This document shows, one piece after another, positions 33,872 to 42,218 of a stretch of 64,000 nucleotides of DNA. The DNA comes from CBDAQA01 sp965247815. GTDB lineage: Bacteria > Planctomycetota > Phycisphaerae > Tepidisphaerales > Tepidisphaeraceae. The DNA is taken from NCBI GenBank assembly GCA_965247815.1, contig CBDFHW010000031.1, positions 62,001 through 126,000 of the forward strand. Direction: 5' to 3'. Both the position numbers and the translations under genes were made by a program. A model generated the notes under the pieces. It was not told the DNA's origin, made no database searches, and saw nothing but the letters and a program-made list of their open reading frames with translations. Numbering within the stretch: position 1 is the first letter of the stretch; every line of letters begins with the position of its first letter.

Positions 33872-35080
33872 ATGCCCGCCCGCGATCTTATTGCCGACGT
33901 TCTGCCCGCCGCCGTCGACCTGCGTCACCGCCTGCACCGAATCCCCGAACTGCTGTACGAAGAACACAAGACCGCTGCTTTGATCCGGGCAGAACTAGAC
34001 CGCGTCGGACTCGAATACGTGGCCGGCGTGGAGCACGCGCCGACCGCGACCATCGCCTGGGTCGGGGACACGTCCAAGCCGTGCATCGCCCTGCGGGCCG
34101 ACATCGACGCGCTGCCGATCACCGAGAAGACCGGCCTGCCCTACGCCAGCACACACCCGGGCCGGATGCACGCCTGCGGGCACGACGGTCACTCGGCGAC
34201 GCTGTTCGGGGCGGCGACGGTACTGAAATCAATCGCCGCGAGCCTGCCGGTCTGCGTGAAATTCATCTGGCAACCGGCCGAGGAGGGGGGCGGGGGCGCG
34301 AAGCGTCTGATCAACGCCGGCGCGCTCGACGGCCGATTGGGGCCCAAGGTCGACGCCATCTTCGGCATGCACGGCTGGCCCGGCATTAAGGTCGGGGTCG
34401 TCGCCAGCAAACCCGGGACGCTGCTCGCGGCGACCGACGGGTTCAAGGCCACTTTCGTCGGCCGGGGCGGGCACGGGGCCTACCCACACCTGTGCCGGGA
34501 CCCGATCGTCACCGCCTGTGAAGCGGTGCTGAACATCCAGCAGTTCGTCAGCCGGGAGTACGACCCGACCGATTCGTCGGCCGTCACCGTGGGGATCTTC
34601 CGTGCCGGGACGGCTACCAACGTCATCCCCGACCAGGCGACCATCGAAGGCACCGCCCGGACGCTGAACCCAGAGGGCCGGCGGGCGATCCGCAAATCGC
34701 TGGAACGCCGCTGCGCCGGCATCGCCGCCGCCAACGACTGCCAGCTGGAGTTCCAGTGGATCGACGGCTACCCGCCCACCATCAACGACCCGGGTATGAC
34801 AGACTACGTCGCCAAAACCGCCAAAGCGGTGCTGGGAAACGATCGATATCTGCCGGTGGGTCGAGCGTCCATGGGCGGTGAGGATTTCGCGTATTACTTG
34901 GAAAAAGTGCCCGGCTGTTTTTTCCTCGCCGGGGTCGAGCCGCTCGACCGGCCGGACTATCCCTCGCTTCACACGGACCTGTACGATTTTACTGATGCGA
35001 CGATTGGCGTAGGAATGCGGATGTTTGTGGCGCTAGCGCAAACAGCGGGCGAAGCGGGGCTAGGTCACGCGATACGTTGA
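33872..35080 (+). CDS. M20-family amidohydrolase
   Basis: The 402-residue zinc hydrolase belongs to the M20D group (N-acyl-amino-acid / hippurate hydrolases). Metal-binding segments are in order: MHACGHDGHSA, WQPAEEGGGGAKRL, FGMHGWPGIKVG, GGEDFAYYLEKVPG and LHTDLYDFTDA. The dimerisation domain begins near FKATFVGRGGHGAYP. It likely removes an acyl group from an amino acid or amide in the cytoplasm; the exact substrate cannot be told. The ATG at 33872 fits the family start. It is monocistronic, ending before a palindrome. Confidence 0.9.
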   Translation: MPARDLIADVLPAAVDLRHRLHRIPELLYEEHKTAALIRAELDRVGLEYVAGVEHAPTATIAWVGDTSKPCIALRADIDALPITEKTGLPYASTHPGRMHACGHDGHSATLFGAATVLKSIAASLPVCVKFIWQPAEEGGGGAKRLINAGALDGRLGPKVDAIFGMHGWPGIKVGVVASKPGTLLAATDGFKATFVGRGGHGAYPHLCRDPIVTACEAVLNIQQFVSREYDPTDSSAVTVGIFRAGTATNVIPDQATIEGTARTLNPEGRRAIRKSLERRCAGIAAANDCQLEFQWIDGYPPTINDPGMTDYVAKTAKAVLGNDRYLPVGRASMGGEDFAYYLEKVPGCFFLAGVEPLDRPDYPSLHTDLYDFTDATIGVGMRMFVALAQTAGEAGLGHAIR

Positions 35081-35109
35081 TCTCATCAGAGACGTTACAG
35101 GTTGAAATT

Positions 35110-35195
35110 GACGCCGGTTCTGAGGTACCCCGAAGAGCCGGGCAGTGACGTCGAGAAGCAGTCCTGCTCTTCGGGGTACCTCAGAAACCGGCGTC
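35110..35195. repeat. REP-like inverted repeat, family 3
   Basis: gacgccggttctgaggtacc (from 35110) and ctcttcggggtacctcagaa (from 35166), with ccggcgtc on the outside, form arms of about 30 bases around a short centre. It lies between convergent genes and may also end transcription. Confidence 0.75.
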
Positions 35196-35233
35196 TTGAA
35201 TCTTTGCGCGACTCTATCCGCACACAGTGGAAT

Positions 35234-35650
35234 TTATTCCTCGCGCGGGGCGAGCGCGGCACCGACGGTCCCGACGACCGCGCCGGCGACGCCGCCGATC
35301 ACGCCTGCGATAGTTTCAGCCACCGGGGTCGCCTGTTGCGCGAGGTGCGTGGCCGGGTCGCTCACGGTCGTCGCCGCACGGCGAATCCGCCCCGGCGCTT
35401 TCGCAGCCGCCTTGCGGGTCGCGGTCTCGGCCGACTTCGCCGACGCGGTCACTTTCCGTTTGACCGCTTTCAGTTTCGTCGTCGCCGATTTCTTCACCGC
35501 TTTGACCGATTTCTCAACCTTTTTGGCCGTTGCCTTCAGGGGAGCCGTCTTCTTGGCGATCTTCTTCACGGCTTTTTTGACCGCCTTCTTCGCAGTTTTT
35601 TTGGCTGTTTTAAGGACCGGTGCTTTCTTCGACGCTTTCTTTTTTGCCAT
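35234..35650 (-). CDS. Histone H1-like Lys/Ala-rich protein with hydrophobic C-terminus
   Basis: The 138-residue protein opens with AKK/AVKK-type repeats (MAKKKASKKAPVLKTAKK and following) typical of bacterial histone-H1-like nucleoid proteins that bind DNA non-specifically. The repeats continue to about residue 90. The last 30 residues are different: VAETIAGVIGGVAGAVVGTV is a glycine-zipper-like hydrophobic helix. This could place a DNA-binding protein at the membrane or allow oligomerisation. It is monocistronic on the minus strand, between convergent and divergent neighbours. Confidence 0.82.
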   Translation of the reverse strand: MAKKKASKKAPVLKTAKKTAKKAVKKAVKKIAKKTAPLKATAKKVEKSVKAVKKSATTKLKAVKRKVTASAKSAETATRKAAAKAPGRIRRAATTVSDPATHLAQQATPVAETIAGVIGGVAGAVVGTVGAALAPREE

Positions 35651-35761
35651 CGTGACTCCGGGGTGTGGTGGTTCTGCGGGGAGTGTAACAACGGCCCAAA
35701 AACCTGCGAGAGAAATCCGGATTATCGACAGCAGAATCTAGATCCACCGGGCTCGCCCGGT

Positions 35762-36487
35762 CTACCACTGCAGCGATTCCAAATGCCGGGCGATGTCCCC
35801 GGCGCTCTGAAACCGCGCGAGGATCAGCGAATCTTTCAACCCGCGGATGATGTCCTTCACCACCCGCGGTTGCTCGGCATACCGCTTACGCCCGCCGACG
35901 ATCGTGTGGAACACTTCGATCAGGTTGAGCACGTCTTTGCGAACCTTCCCGCGGGTGGGGGCGCCTAAGTCGAAGAAGTCGAGCAGCTTCACTTCGAACC
36001 CGATACCCGACCGGCGGATCATCACGTTGTGTTCGTGGATGTCGCCGTGGTATTCCCCGCGGGCATGGATCGGGGCAATCCCCTTCGCCAGCGGGTACAG
36101 CACGTGCATAGCTTCGAACGTGGTGAGCCGTTCGTCGGGTTGTTCGAGCAAAAACTCGCTGAGCTTTTTCCCTTCGACCAGTTCGCTGATGACGACGATC
36201 ACTTTTCGTTTCTGCACGTACGCCACTTCCTGGTGGTGGTACTGCATCAGGATCGGGCAGTGCCGAAGGGCATCCAGCTTCCGCGCGTAGGCAATCGCAG
36301 CCTTGCCCAGCGGATCGCGGTGAGGGTAGTAAAATTTCGCCGCCCGGCGGATGCCGGTGTTTTTTTCGATGATCGCGTAGACCTCCCCTTCCCAGCCGCT
36401 GCCGAGCGGCCGTTCGATCAGATACTTCCCCGCCACCCCTCGACCGGGCGGGAAATCGAAGCGTTTGGTTTTACCCGGGCGGTACAT
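35762..36487 (-). CDS. Protein kinase-fold phosphotransferase
   Basis: The 241-residue protein is a minimal protein kinase: the glycine loop LGSGWEGEVYAI, AAKFYYPH with the ATP-binding Lys, the catalytic loop YHGDIHEHNVMI with the catalytic Asp retained, and LLDFFDLG at the DFG position. The HGD variant and the DFF motif place it apart from classic Hanks kinases, nearer small bacterial kinase-like phosphotransferases. No membrane segment is present, so it is cytoplasmic. It diverges from the kinase/zinc-ribbon gene run that starts at 36691. Confidence 0.8.
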   Translation of the reverse strand: MYRPGKTKRFDFPPGRGVAGKYLIERPLGSGWEGEVYAIIEKNTGIRRAAKFYYPHRDPLGKAAIAYARKLDALRHCPILMQYHHQEVAYVQKRKVIVVISELVEGKKLSEFLLEQPDERLTTFEAMHVLYPLAKGIAPIHARGEYHGDIHEHNVMIRRSGIGFEVKLLDFFDLGAPTRGKVRKDVLNLIEVFHTIVGGRKRYAEQPRVVKDIIRGLKDSLILARFQSAGDIARHLESLQW

Positions 36488-36690
36488 GGTCTTAATCGAA
36501 ATAACACGCGGAATGCACGATCAACGCTTTCAATCTTATCACGATTCCCGGCGGCCCGGCCGATTGAACGTAAAATTATTTATGACAGGCCTTTACATGC
36601 CATTATCGGACCCTTGGATAAACCCGCGCGTTTATAACGGCATCGATTTTTAATTTGGGTACACTTTGCCGGTTCGTAAACGGATCGGGT

Positions 36691-37080
36691 ATGGATTTTC
36701 TCAAAAGCGTGGGTGGAAAGATCGCGACCGGCGCCGTCTCGCTGGCGGTCGTCTCGGCCGGTGTCGCGTGGTGGCAGACCGAGCAGGCGACCAAGGACCA
36801 TATCCTGTCGGTCAGCGGGCGATTGCTCGGATGGTTCCTGCTGGTGCTGGTCGTGCCCTGGGCGCTGTTCTGGTTGATTGCCTGGGTCGCGAAACTGGAC
36901 CGCAACGCCGCCGGCGCGGGGTTGATTTTGTCGATCACCGCCGTTCAGGCGGTGGTGCTGGCGTGGATGTTCGGCTGGTCGATCCACGGACCGACCGTCT
37001 GGGTGCTGTACGTCGCGGCGGTCCTGATCGCCGGGGTCTATAATCTGTTCACCTGCGATTGGATCGCCGAGAAGGTGTAG
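36691..37080 (+). CDS. Small multi-pass membrane protein
   Basis: The 129-residue protein has three to four hydrophobic segments (TGAVSLAVVSAGVAW, LGWFLLVLVVPWALFWLIA, GLILSITAVQAVVLAW and VWVLYVAAVLIAGVYNLF). The family is unknown. The ATG at 36691 follows a GGATCGGG stretch. The next gene, a Ser/Thr kinase, begins 12 bases after its stop, so they form an operon. It may be the membrane partner of the kinase, which is inference from position. Confidence 0.7.
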   Translation: MDFLKSVGGKIATGAVSLAVVSAGVAWWQTEQATKDHILSVSGRLLGWFLLVLVVPWALFWLIAWVAKLDRNAAGAGLILSITAVQAVVLAWMFGWSIHGPTVWVLYVAAVLIAGVYNLFTCDWIAEKV

Positions 37081-37092
37081 GGAGTGCCGCTA

Positions 37093-38166
37093 ATGCCCAA
37101 CGCGAATCAAAGAGTCGGGGAATACGTTCTCGAACAGAAAGTCGGTGGCGGCACGTTCGGCGAAGTCTGGCGCGCCCACCACCACGTCTGGAGCGATCAA
37201 CTGGTCGCGGTGAAAATCCCGACCGACCCGCAGTACCTTCGCAACCTGCAACGCGAAGGCAGCGCGATCCACGGCTTAAAGCACGCGAACATCGTCCGCG
37301 CGATCGGGTTCGACCCGTACGCCGAGACCCCTTACCTGGCGATGGAGTACATCCCCGGGTCGAGCCTTCGACCGCTGGTCAGCCGGCGAACCGTCACCAT
37401 TCCCGACGCCGTCGCGATCATGCGGCAGGTGCTGGCGGGGCTCGCGTACGCGCACGCCAACAACATCATTCATCGCGACATCAAACCCGAGAACATTCTC
37501 GTCCACGAAGCCGCCTTCGCCGACGGGTATGGCACGGACGGGCTGGTCAAGGTGACCGATTTCGGCATGGGTAAAGCCGCCGTCGCCTCGGCCGGGTCGA
37601 TCGCGTATTCGGCGTCGTTGAACGACGAAGCGGGTCGTGAGATCGCCGGGTCGCTGGATTACATGTCCCCCGAGCAACGCTCCGGCGGGAAGGTCGACGC
37701 CCGGACCGACCTGTACGCCTGCGGCGTCGTGCTCTACGAACTCTTGACCGGTGAAAAACCCGCGGGAACTGAATTGCCGAGTGATTTAAATCGCGCGGTT
37801 CCCAAACATCTCGACGAGGTGTTCCGACGGTCGTATTCGCGGTTGGAAAAGCGGTTCACGTCGGCCGACGAATTCGCCGCCGCGCTCGGCCCCGCCCGCA
37901 AGGGCCCGCCGCCGTTAACGGGCGTGGCATTTAAGAAAGTGACGCCCCCGGTGCTGCGGTCAGTTGCCGAGCAGAAGCTCGCCGCCGTCGACTGCCCGCG
38001 GTGTCACCAACCGGTCGACGGGAACGACCAGTTCTGCATGCATTGCGGCGTACAGTTGGTCACCAGCGTCCGCCGGTGCGGAAAGTGCGGGGCTTACCCC
38101 GACGGGTCGGACCGGTATTGCATCTTTTGCGGTGAAACGTTGAAACCGGAAATGGCCGGCGTGTGA
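37093..38166 (+). CDS. Ser/Thr protein kinase with C-terminal double zinc ribbon
   Basis: The 357-residue protein is a full Hanks-type kinase: VGGGTFGEVWRA, VAVKIP with the invariant Lys, IIHRDIKPENILV, VTDFGMGKA and GSLDYMSPEQRSGGKVDART with the APE-equivalent and conserved Asp. After the kinase domain (to about 275) two zinc-ribbon knuckle pairs follow: CPRCHQPV with CMHCG, and CGKCGAYP with CIFCGE. There is no membrane segment. AGGGAG lies 7 bases before the ATG at 37093; a GTG at 37084 is the alternative. Zinc ribbons recur in the next two genes, suggesting a shared interaction surface. Confidence 0.93.
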   Translation: MPNANQRVGEYVLEQKVGGGTFGEVWRAHHHVWSDQLVAVKIPTDPQYLRNLQREGSAIHGLKHANIVRAIGFDPYAETPYLAMEYIPGSSLRPLVSRRTVTIPDAVAIMRQVLAGLAYAHANNIIHRDIKPENILVHEAAFADGYGTDGLVKVTDFGMGKAAVASAGSIAYSASLNDEAGREIAGSLDYMSPEQRSGGKVDARTDLYACGVVLYELLTGEKPAGTELPSDLNRAVPKHLDEVFRRSYSRLEKRFTSADEFAAALGPARKGPPPLTGVAFKKVTPPVLRSVAEQKLAAVDCPRCHQPVDGNDQFCMHCGVQLVTSVRRCGKCGAYPDGSDRYCIFCGETLKPEMAGV

Positions 38167-38179
38167 ATGAATCGAAAAA

Positions 38180-38259
38180 CCCGTTTAGCGGCTGCCCCGA
38201 AGTGGCGCTCTTGATCGAATGCCGCGTCGACCGCGTCCCTTCGGGACAGCCGCTAAACG
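38180..38259. repeat. REP-like inverted repeat, family 4
   Basis: cccgtttagcggctgccccg and cttcgggacagccgctaaac are inverted arms around a 35-base centre. The same arms occur at 53658-53727 and, in part, at 45-71. Confidence 0.75.
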
Positions 38260-38284
38260 AAGTAATAATGTTCCGAGACCGAAC

Positions 38285-38605
38285 ATGGGTGACCTCGTGG
38301 TAACCATCTTGATTTTCGTCGGTGTGCTCGCCGTCACGACCGTCTTATTCGGCGGCTGGTTGGTCGCGTCGCTGGTGCGGGGCACTTGGCGGTTGATCGA
38401 CCGCGGGTCGAGCCGCGGGATCTCCGAATCATCGGTCGGAAGAAGCTGCGACAACCCCGGCTGCCGGACGATCAACCCGCCGCACGCCCGGTTCTGCCGG
38501 CGGTGCGGCACCGACCTGGGGCACATTGCCGGGCCGGGGATCACGCGCGACGCAAGCAAACGTGGTTTGAGACTCAGCGATCAACAATCGAAGCTGTCGG
38601 CCTAG
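38285..38605 (+). CDS. Small membrane protein with zinc ribbon
   Basis: The 106-residue protein has an N-terminal membrane helix (LVVTILIFVGVLAVTTVLFG) and a zinc ribbon CDNPGCRTINPPH with ARFCRRCGTDLG in the C-terminal half. The ATG at 38285 is chosen because the frame upstream to 38219 lies in the palindrome. It sits between the zinc-ribbon kinase and a second membrane zinc-ribbon gene, all on the plus strand. Confidence 0.72.
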   Translation: MGDLVVTILIFVGVLAVTTVLFGGWLVASLVRGTWRLIDRGSSRGISESSVGRSCDNPGCRTINPPHARFCRRCGTDLGHIAGPGITRDASKRGLRLSDQQSKLSA

Positions 38606-38623
38606 CCCGCGTCCTGTGCACCC

Positions 38624-39604
38624 ATGACCGCTTTGCAATCCCCATTCTCAGGCAACCAGGTAATTCGCGAACACGTCGCCGCCGACGATCTGGTCGGCAG
38701 ACTTTCGCGCCCGGCGTCGATGCCGTTGCCGGGGCCGTTCGTCGCCTTGTTACAATCGATCATCAGCTTCGGGTTGCTTCCTTTGTTCCTCTGGCCGATG
38801 CGGTGGGCCGCCATGGTCGATGCCGAAAGCGTCGATCTGCTGGAACTGATCGCCCGCTGGCGGAGCCGTGCCGAACCGAAAGAGGCGAAGAAGCTCGACC
38901 GCCTGTCCCGCCGGTTCCGACCCCGGCCGATGCTGATGGTGCTCCCCTGGCTAGTGGTCGCGTTCAACGTCATCGTGATGGGTTCGTTGGTGTACCAGGG
39001 CGACCAGATCAGCCGGATCAAAGACCTGACCTTCGGCCACCGGTCTTCGACGCGATACGAGCGCGACGAGCGATACATACGAGACCAGCGCTACACCCGC
39101 GACGACGGAAACAATCAATACGACCGCTTGGCCCGTGACCCGGCTTCGGGATTGGAATCCCGCTTGTACCCGGTCTGGGTCTGGGGCCTGCTCGCGGGAT
39201 ATGTCATTCATTGGCACGCGGTGCGATCGCACGCCGGGAACGTCCGCGCGGTGGTGAAGTGGACCAACCGCGTCGCGACCGCCAACCGGTTGGCGACCAT
39301 TCGCGATGCCGACCTGCACCTGGGGCCCGGCGTCTTCTGGATTCTGCTGGCCGTGCTGCTGTGCGGGTTCAACGCCTGGTGGGGCATCCCGATGGCGCTC
39401 GCCGGCGCGATGCAGCAGGGCTTCACCCGGGTCGCCAGCCCGCGCGTCCGCTCGGCACTGGCCGGCCAATTGCGTGACGGCTTTGCCGTGACAAGCTCGG
39501 CGACGTCGTCGCGATTCTGCAGTGGTGTTCACTGCGGTGCCCGGCTCCCTTCGGTGGCCAACTTCTGCCCGCGGTGCGGGTCGGCTGCCCTGTCGTCCGT
39601 CTGA
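38624..39604 (+). CDS. Multi-pass membrane protein with C-terminal zinc ribbon
   Basis: The 326-residue protein has membrane segments near ALLQSIISFGLLPLFLWPM, LMVLPWLVVAFNVIVMGSLV, VWVWGLLAGYVIHWHA and FWILLAVLLCGFNAWWGIP. A repetitive charged stretch (YERDERYIRDQRYTRDDG) lies between the second and third. A C-terminal zinc ribbon closes it (GVHCGARLPSVANFCPRCGS). It begins 18 bases after the preceding zinc-ribbon gene. The family is unknown. Zinc ribbons in three successive proteins suggest one complex. Confidence 0.72.
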   Translation: MTALQSPFSGNQVIREHVAADDLVGRLSRPASMPLPGPFVALLQSIISFGLLPLFLWPMRWAAMVDAESVDLLELIARWRSRAEPKEAKKLDRLSRRFRPRPMLMVLPWLVVAFNVIVMGSLVYQGDQISRIKDLTFGHRSSTRYERDERYIRDQRYTRDDGNNQYDRLARDPASGLESRLYPVWVWGLLAGYVIHWHAVRSHAGNVRAVVKWTNRVATANRLATIRDADLHLGPGVFWILLAVLLCGFNAWWGIPMALAGAMQQGFTRVASPRVRSALAGQLRDGFAVTSSATSSRFCSGVHCGARLPSVANFCPRCGSAALSSV

Positions 39605-39648
39605 CCGGGATACCCGCCGACGCCACGAACCGATAAACTTGATTCGGT

Positions 39649-39804
39649 ATGCAAACCATCTACATCTATCTCTCGCGGGCCGGATGGGCGTGGTTCGCCG
39701 TTGCCGGGACCTATCTGGCGGTTCGCCTCGGCTGGCGTGCGGTGCACGGCCGGCCGTTGTCGAACGCTGAACACGTGGAGGCCGAACAGGGACATGAGCA
39801 GTAG
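39649..39804 (+). CDS. 51-residue membrane peptide
   Basis: The frame reads MQTIYIYLSRAGWAWFAVAG and continues as one amphipathic membrane helix, then a polar tail NAEHVEAEQGHEQ. It overlaps the start of the next gene by 11 bases, an arrangement consistent with translational coupling, and lies in line with the upstream membrane protein. There is no clear ribosome-binding site of its own. It is too short to recognise as a family. Confidence 0.5.
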   Translation: MQTIYIYLSRAGWAWFAVAGTYLAVRLGWRAVHGRPLSNAEHVEAEQGHEQ

Positions 39805-41293
39805 CACAGGAACAACCCCCGCCACCCCGGACCTGTTCGCCGCCGCGCTGGCCGACCCGGCCGTGCACCGGCAGCTCGAACAGAGCTTCATCGCGCACGT
39901 CGAACAGTTACTCGAAGACGACCGGTTGCGAATCGACACCGTCCGCGGCCGCCGGCCCGTCGCGGGGATGATGCGGAACGTCCAGCGGACCGACAAAGGT
40001 GTCGACGTCAAACGCCTGATGAGCGAGATGCGGCTGCCCGACCGCGACCTGCAGAACCGCATGCCGGTCGGGGAATCACTCGACGTTACGCTGCAGCAGC
40101 GCAAACTGCTGGTGCTCAAAGGCGCGACCGGCCGGTTGCGGGCGATTTGCGTCTCACCCACGCGGGCGCTGTTAACCGGGCAGGCCCCGCAGCCTTTGAA
40201 GTCGGCGGATGTGTTGAAGGTGCTGGGCGAAGTGCCGCCGCCGTTGAACGGCGTGCCGTCGACCATCGTCGTGATGTCGACCAGCGGGTTCACCATCGAA
40301 GCCCACGAGGTGGCCGAGCGGCGTGCCGACCGCACCGTGATTCTGGTCGAGCCGAACAAGGCCGGTGGGTGGGCGGTGTACGGGCCGGTCGAGACCAAGT
40401 CGCTGGTCGACCTGTTCGACCCCGAGGCCGACGATTCCAAGCGGGCCCGCGTGCGGGAGGAAATCGACGCGATGACGTTCGACCTGACCGGGTCGGGGAT
40501 CGCCACGGACAAGATCGCGGCCAAGACGCATTTGCCGTTGCAGCTGGTCGAGTCGGAGATGAAAAGCTACGCCAAGAGTCACGCCGGCCTGGTGGCCAAG
40601 CGGCTCGACGGGCGGGTGGTGCTGTTCCGCGAGGGGAATATTCCGTCGTCTGCCACCAGCGCAAGTGGAGGTGGTGAAATGCCGTTGATCGATCGCATGA
40701 AAGCCCTGTTCGCCCGAAAAGGCGAGACCGAAAAGAAGATCGCTTTTTTGTCCGAACGCCGGACCGCCCTGATGCAGCAGCGGGACCGCTCGTACGAAGA
40801 CATGAGCAACCTGGAATCGCAGGAAGGCAAGCTCCGCGTCGAGTTCAAGGAAGCGACCGGCGAGATCACCAAACGCCGGGTCACCGGGCAGCTTCTGCAA
40901 CTGCGGAAAGACATCGAACGCCGGCAACAGTTGCTAGGCGTGTTGAATCAGCAGGTGAATATCGTCAGCACGCACCTGCATAATTTGGAACTGGTCAACC
41001 AGGGCAAGACCGCGAAGCTGCCCGACAGTGACGAGGTCGCGACCGACGCCGCCAAGGCCGAGGAAATGCTCGCCGGGTTGGAAGCCGACGCGGAACTGGC
41101 CGGCAGCATCGCCACGATCACCAACACCGGCATGAGCGAAGAAGAGCTGGCGTTGTATAAAGAATTAGAAGGCGACACCGCCGAGCCCGAGGTGGAATCG
41201 GCAACGAACGTGTCGGCGGAGTCGTCGCCGAAGGAAAATGTAGCGGTGAACAAAGCATCAACGCCACGCCGCGCCGAGCCGGAGGCGGGGTGA
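39794..41293 (+). CDS. Two-module protein: possible winged-helix region plus ESCRT-III/Snf7-like coiled coil
   Basis: The 499-residue protein has an N-terminal module (1-290) of unknown fold. Its last part, EEIDAMTFDLTGSGIATDKI then LVESEMKSYAKSHAG and RLDGRVVLFREG (about 220-282), reads like a winged helix. A linker SSATSASGGGE leads to a 204-residue helical module that starts MPLIDRMKALFARKGETEKK. That module is basic first and acidic at the end (EEELALYKELEGDTAEPEVE), as in ESCRT-III/Snf7 proteins. GGAGGTG lies 5 bases before the internal ATG at 40679, so the module may also be made alone. Its N-terminus resembles the proteins at 42219 and 43314. AGGGAC precedes the ATG at 39794. Confidence 0.7.
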   Translation: MSSSTGTTPATPDLFAAALADPAVHRQLEQSFIAHVEQLLEDDRLRIDTVRGRRPVAGMMRNVQRTDKGVDVKRLMSEMRLPDRDLQNRMPVGESLDVTLQQRKLLVLKGATGRLRAICVSPTRALLTGQAPQPLKSADVLKVLGEVPPPLNGVPSTIVVMSTSGFTIEAHEVAERRADRTVILVEPNKAGGWAVYGPVETKSLVDLFDPEADDSKRARVREEIDAMTFDLTGSGIATDKIAAKTHLPLQLVESEMKSYAKSHAGLVAKRLDGRVVLFREGNIPSSATSASGGGEMPLIDRMKALFARKGETEKKIAFLSERRTALMQQRDRSYEDMSNLESQEGKLRVEFKEATGEITKRRVTGQLLQLRKDIERRQQLLGVLNQQVNIVSTHLHNLELVNQGKTAKLPDSDEVATDAAKAEEMLAGLEADAELAGSIATITNTGMSEEELALYKELEGDTAEPEVESATNVSAESSPKENVAVNKASTPRRAEPEAG

Positions 41294-41298
41294 CGCGT

Positions 41299-41547
41299 CC
41301 CCGGCGTGTAATCACGCCGGGCTAAAATGGGTCGTTCATGGTTCACAACACGCGTCGCCGACGAAGTAACCCCATTTTAGCCCGGCGTGAACACACGCCG
41401 GGACGGACATAAGCCGGGGAAATCGTCTTGAATTTGACGCGTCCCCGGCGTGTAATCACGCGGGGCTAAATGGGTCGTCCATGATTCACAACACGCGTCG
41501 CCGACGAAGTAACCCCATTTAGCCCGGCGTGAACACACGCCGGGTTG
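41299..41547. repeat. Two tandem REP/BIME units, family 2
   Basis: ccccggcgtgtaatcacgcc opens each unit, followed by gggctaaaatgggtcg, and each closes with tttagcccggcgtgaacaca and cgccggg. The units (about 41294-41403 and 41437-41547) are near-identical direct copies of about 110 bases. They precede the second RAYT gene. Further units lie at 42079-42185 and 44027-44145. Confidence 0.85.
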
Positions 41548-41582
41548 ACGCGGATGTGATAGTTATCTTTAACCGGAAACCC

Positions 41583-42095
41583 ATGGGTAACACGCTGGCC
41601 ACGATGTTCACCATTTCCACCTACGGCACCTGGCTCCGCGGCGACGCCCGCGGGTGGGTCGATGACGGCGTCGTCTTCCCGCCCAACCCGGAATTGGAAA
41701 AAATCGATCGCGCGGCCATGACCCACGACCCGTATTTCTTCCCGCAAAATCAATGGAACGACATCGGCCGAGCCATGGGCGAATCGCTTCGCGATCGGCT
41801 AAACGTCCGGCTCTACGCGATGACGATCCAATCCTGGCATTCGCACGGCGTCATCGGCGCGACCCGGCATCACATCGCCGACGTGATCAAATGCGTCAAA
41901 GATGCGGTACGATGGCACCTGCGAATCGACCGGCCGATCTGGGCGACGCATTATGACAAACGGTGGTGCTTTGATTGGCCCGCGGTTCGTGGCCGAATCA
42001 ACTATGTGGAGAAACATAATTTACGGAACGGATGGACGCGGCAGCCTTGGGAGTTCTTAAAATATCCGCCGGAGTTACGCGAACCCGGCGTGTAA
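41583..42095 (+). CDS. REP-associated tyrosine transposase (RAYT), family 2
   Basis: The 170-residue protein has the Y1/HUH transposase layout: FTISTYGTWLRGDARGWVDD at the start, the HUH site MTIQSWHSHGVIG, and the nucleophile Tyr in GRINYVEKHNLRNG. It differs clearly in sequence from the RAYT at 21831 and is surrounded by a different palindrome family. The stop codon is formed by the palindrome itself (EPGV-stop from cccggcgtgtaa). GGAAA lies ahead of the ATG at 41583. It has inserted between the first and second coiled-coil genes of the ESCRT-III-like cluster. Confidence 0.88.
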   Translation: MGNTLATMFTISTYGTWLRGDARGWVDDGVVFPPNPELEKIDRAAMTHDPYFFPQNQWNDIGRAMGESLRDRLNVRLYAMTIQSWHSHGVIGATRHHIADVIKCVKDAVRWHLRIDRPIWATHYDKRWCFDWPAVRGRINYVEKHNLRNGWTRQPWEFLKYPPELREPGV

Positions 42096-42185
42096 TCACG
42101 CCGGGCTAAAATGGGCCGTTTATGTTTCGCAACACGCACCAACAGCAAAGTAACCCCATTTAGCCCGGCGTGAACACACGCCGGG
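42079..42185. repeat. REP/BIME unit, family 2
   Basis: cccggcgtgtaatcacgccg at the RAYT stop codon and tttagcccggcgtgaacaca near 42160 are the two inverted ends of one unit, matching those upstream of the transposase. Together the flanking copies bracket the gene. Confidence 0.85.
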
Positions 42186-42218
42186 AGACCGCGATTCGCA
42201 AAAAACCGAACCCAACCC

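Noticed and set aside
41294..41547. CRISPR-like direct repeats next to a transposase
   Set aside because: Units are about 110 bases with internal palindromes and no variable spacers; they fit REP/BIME elements of the adjacent RAYT.
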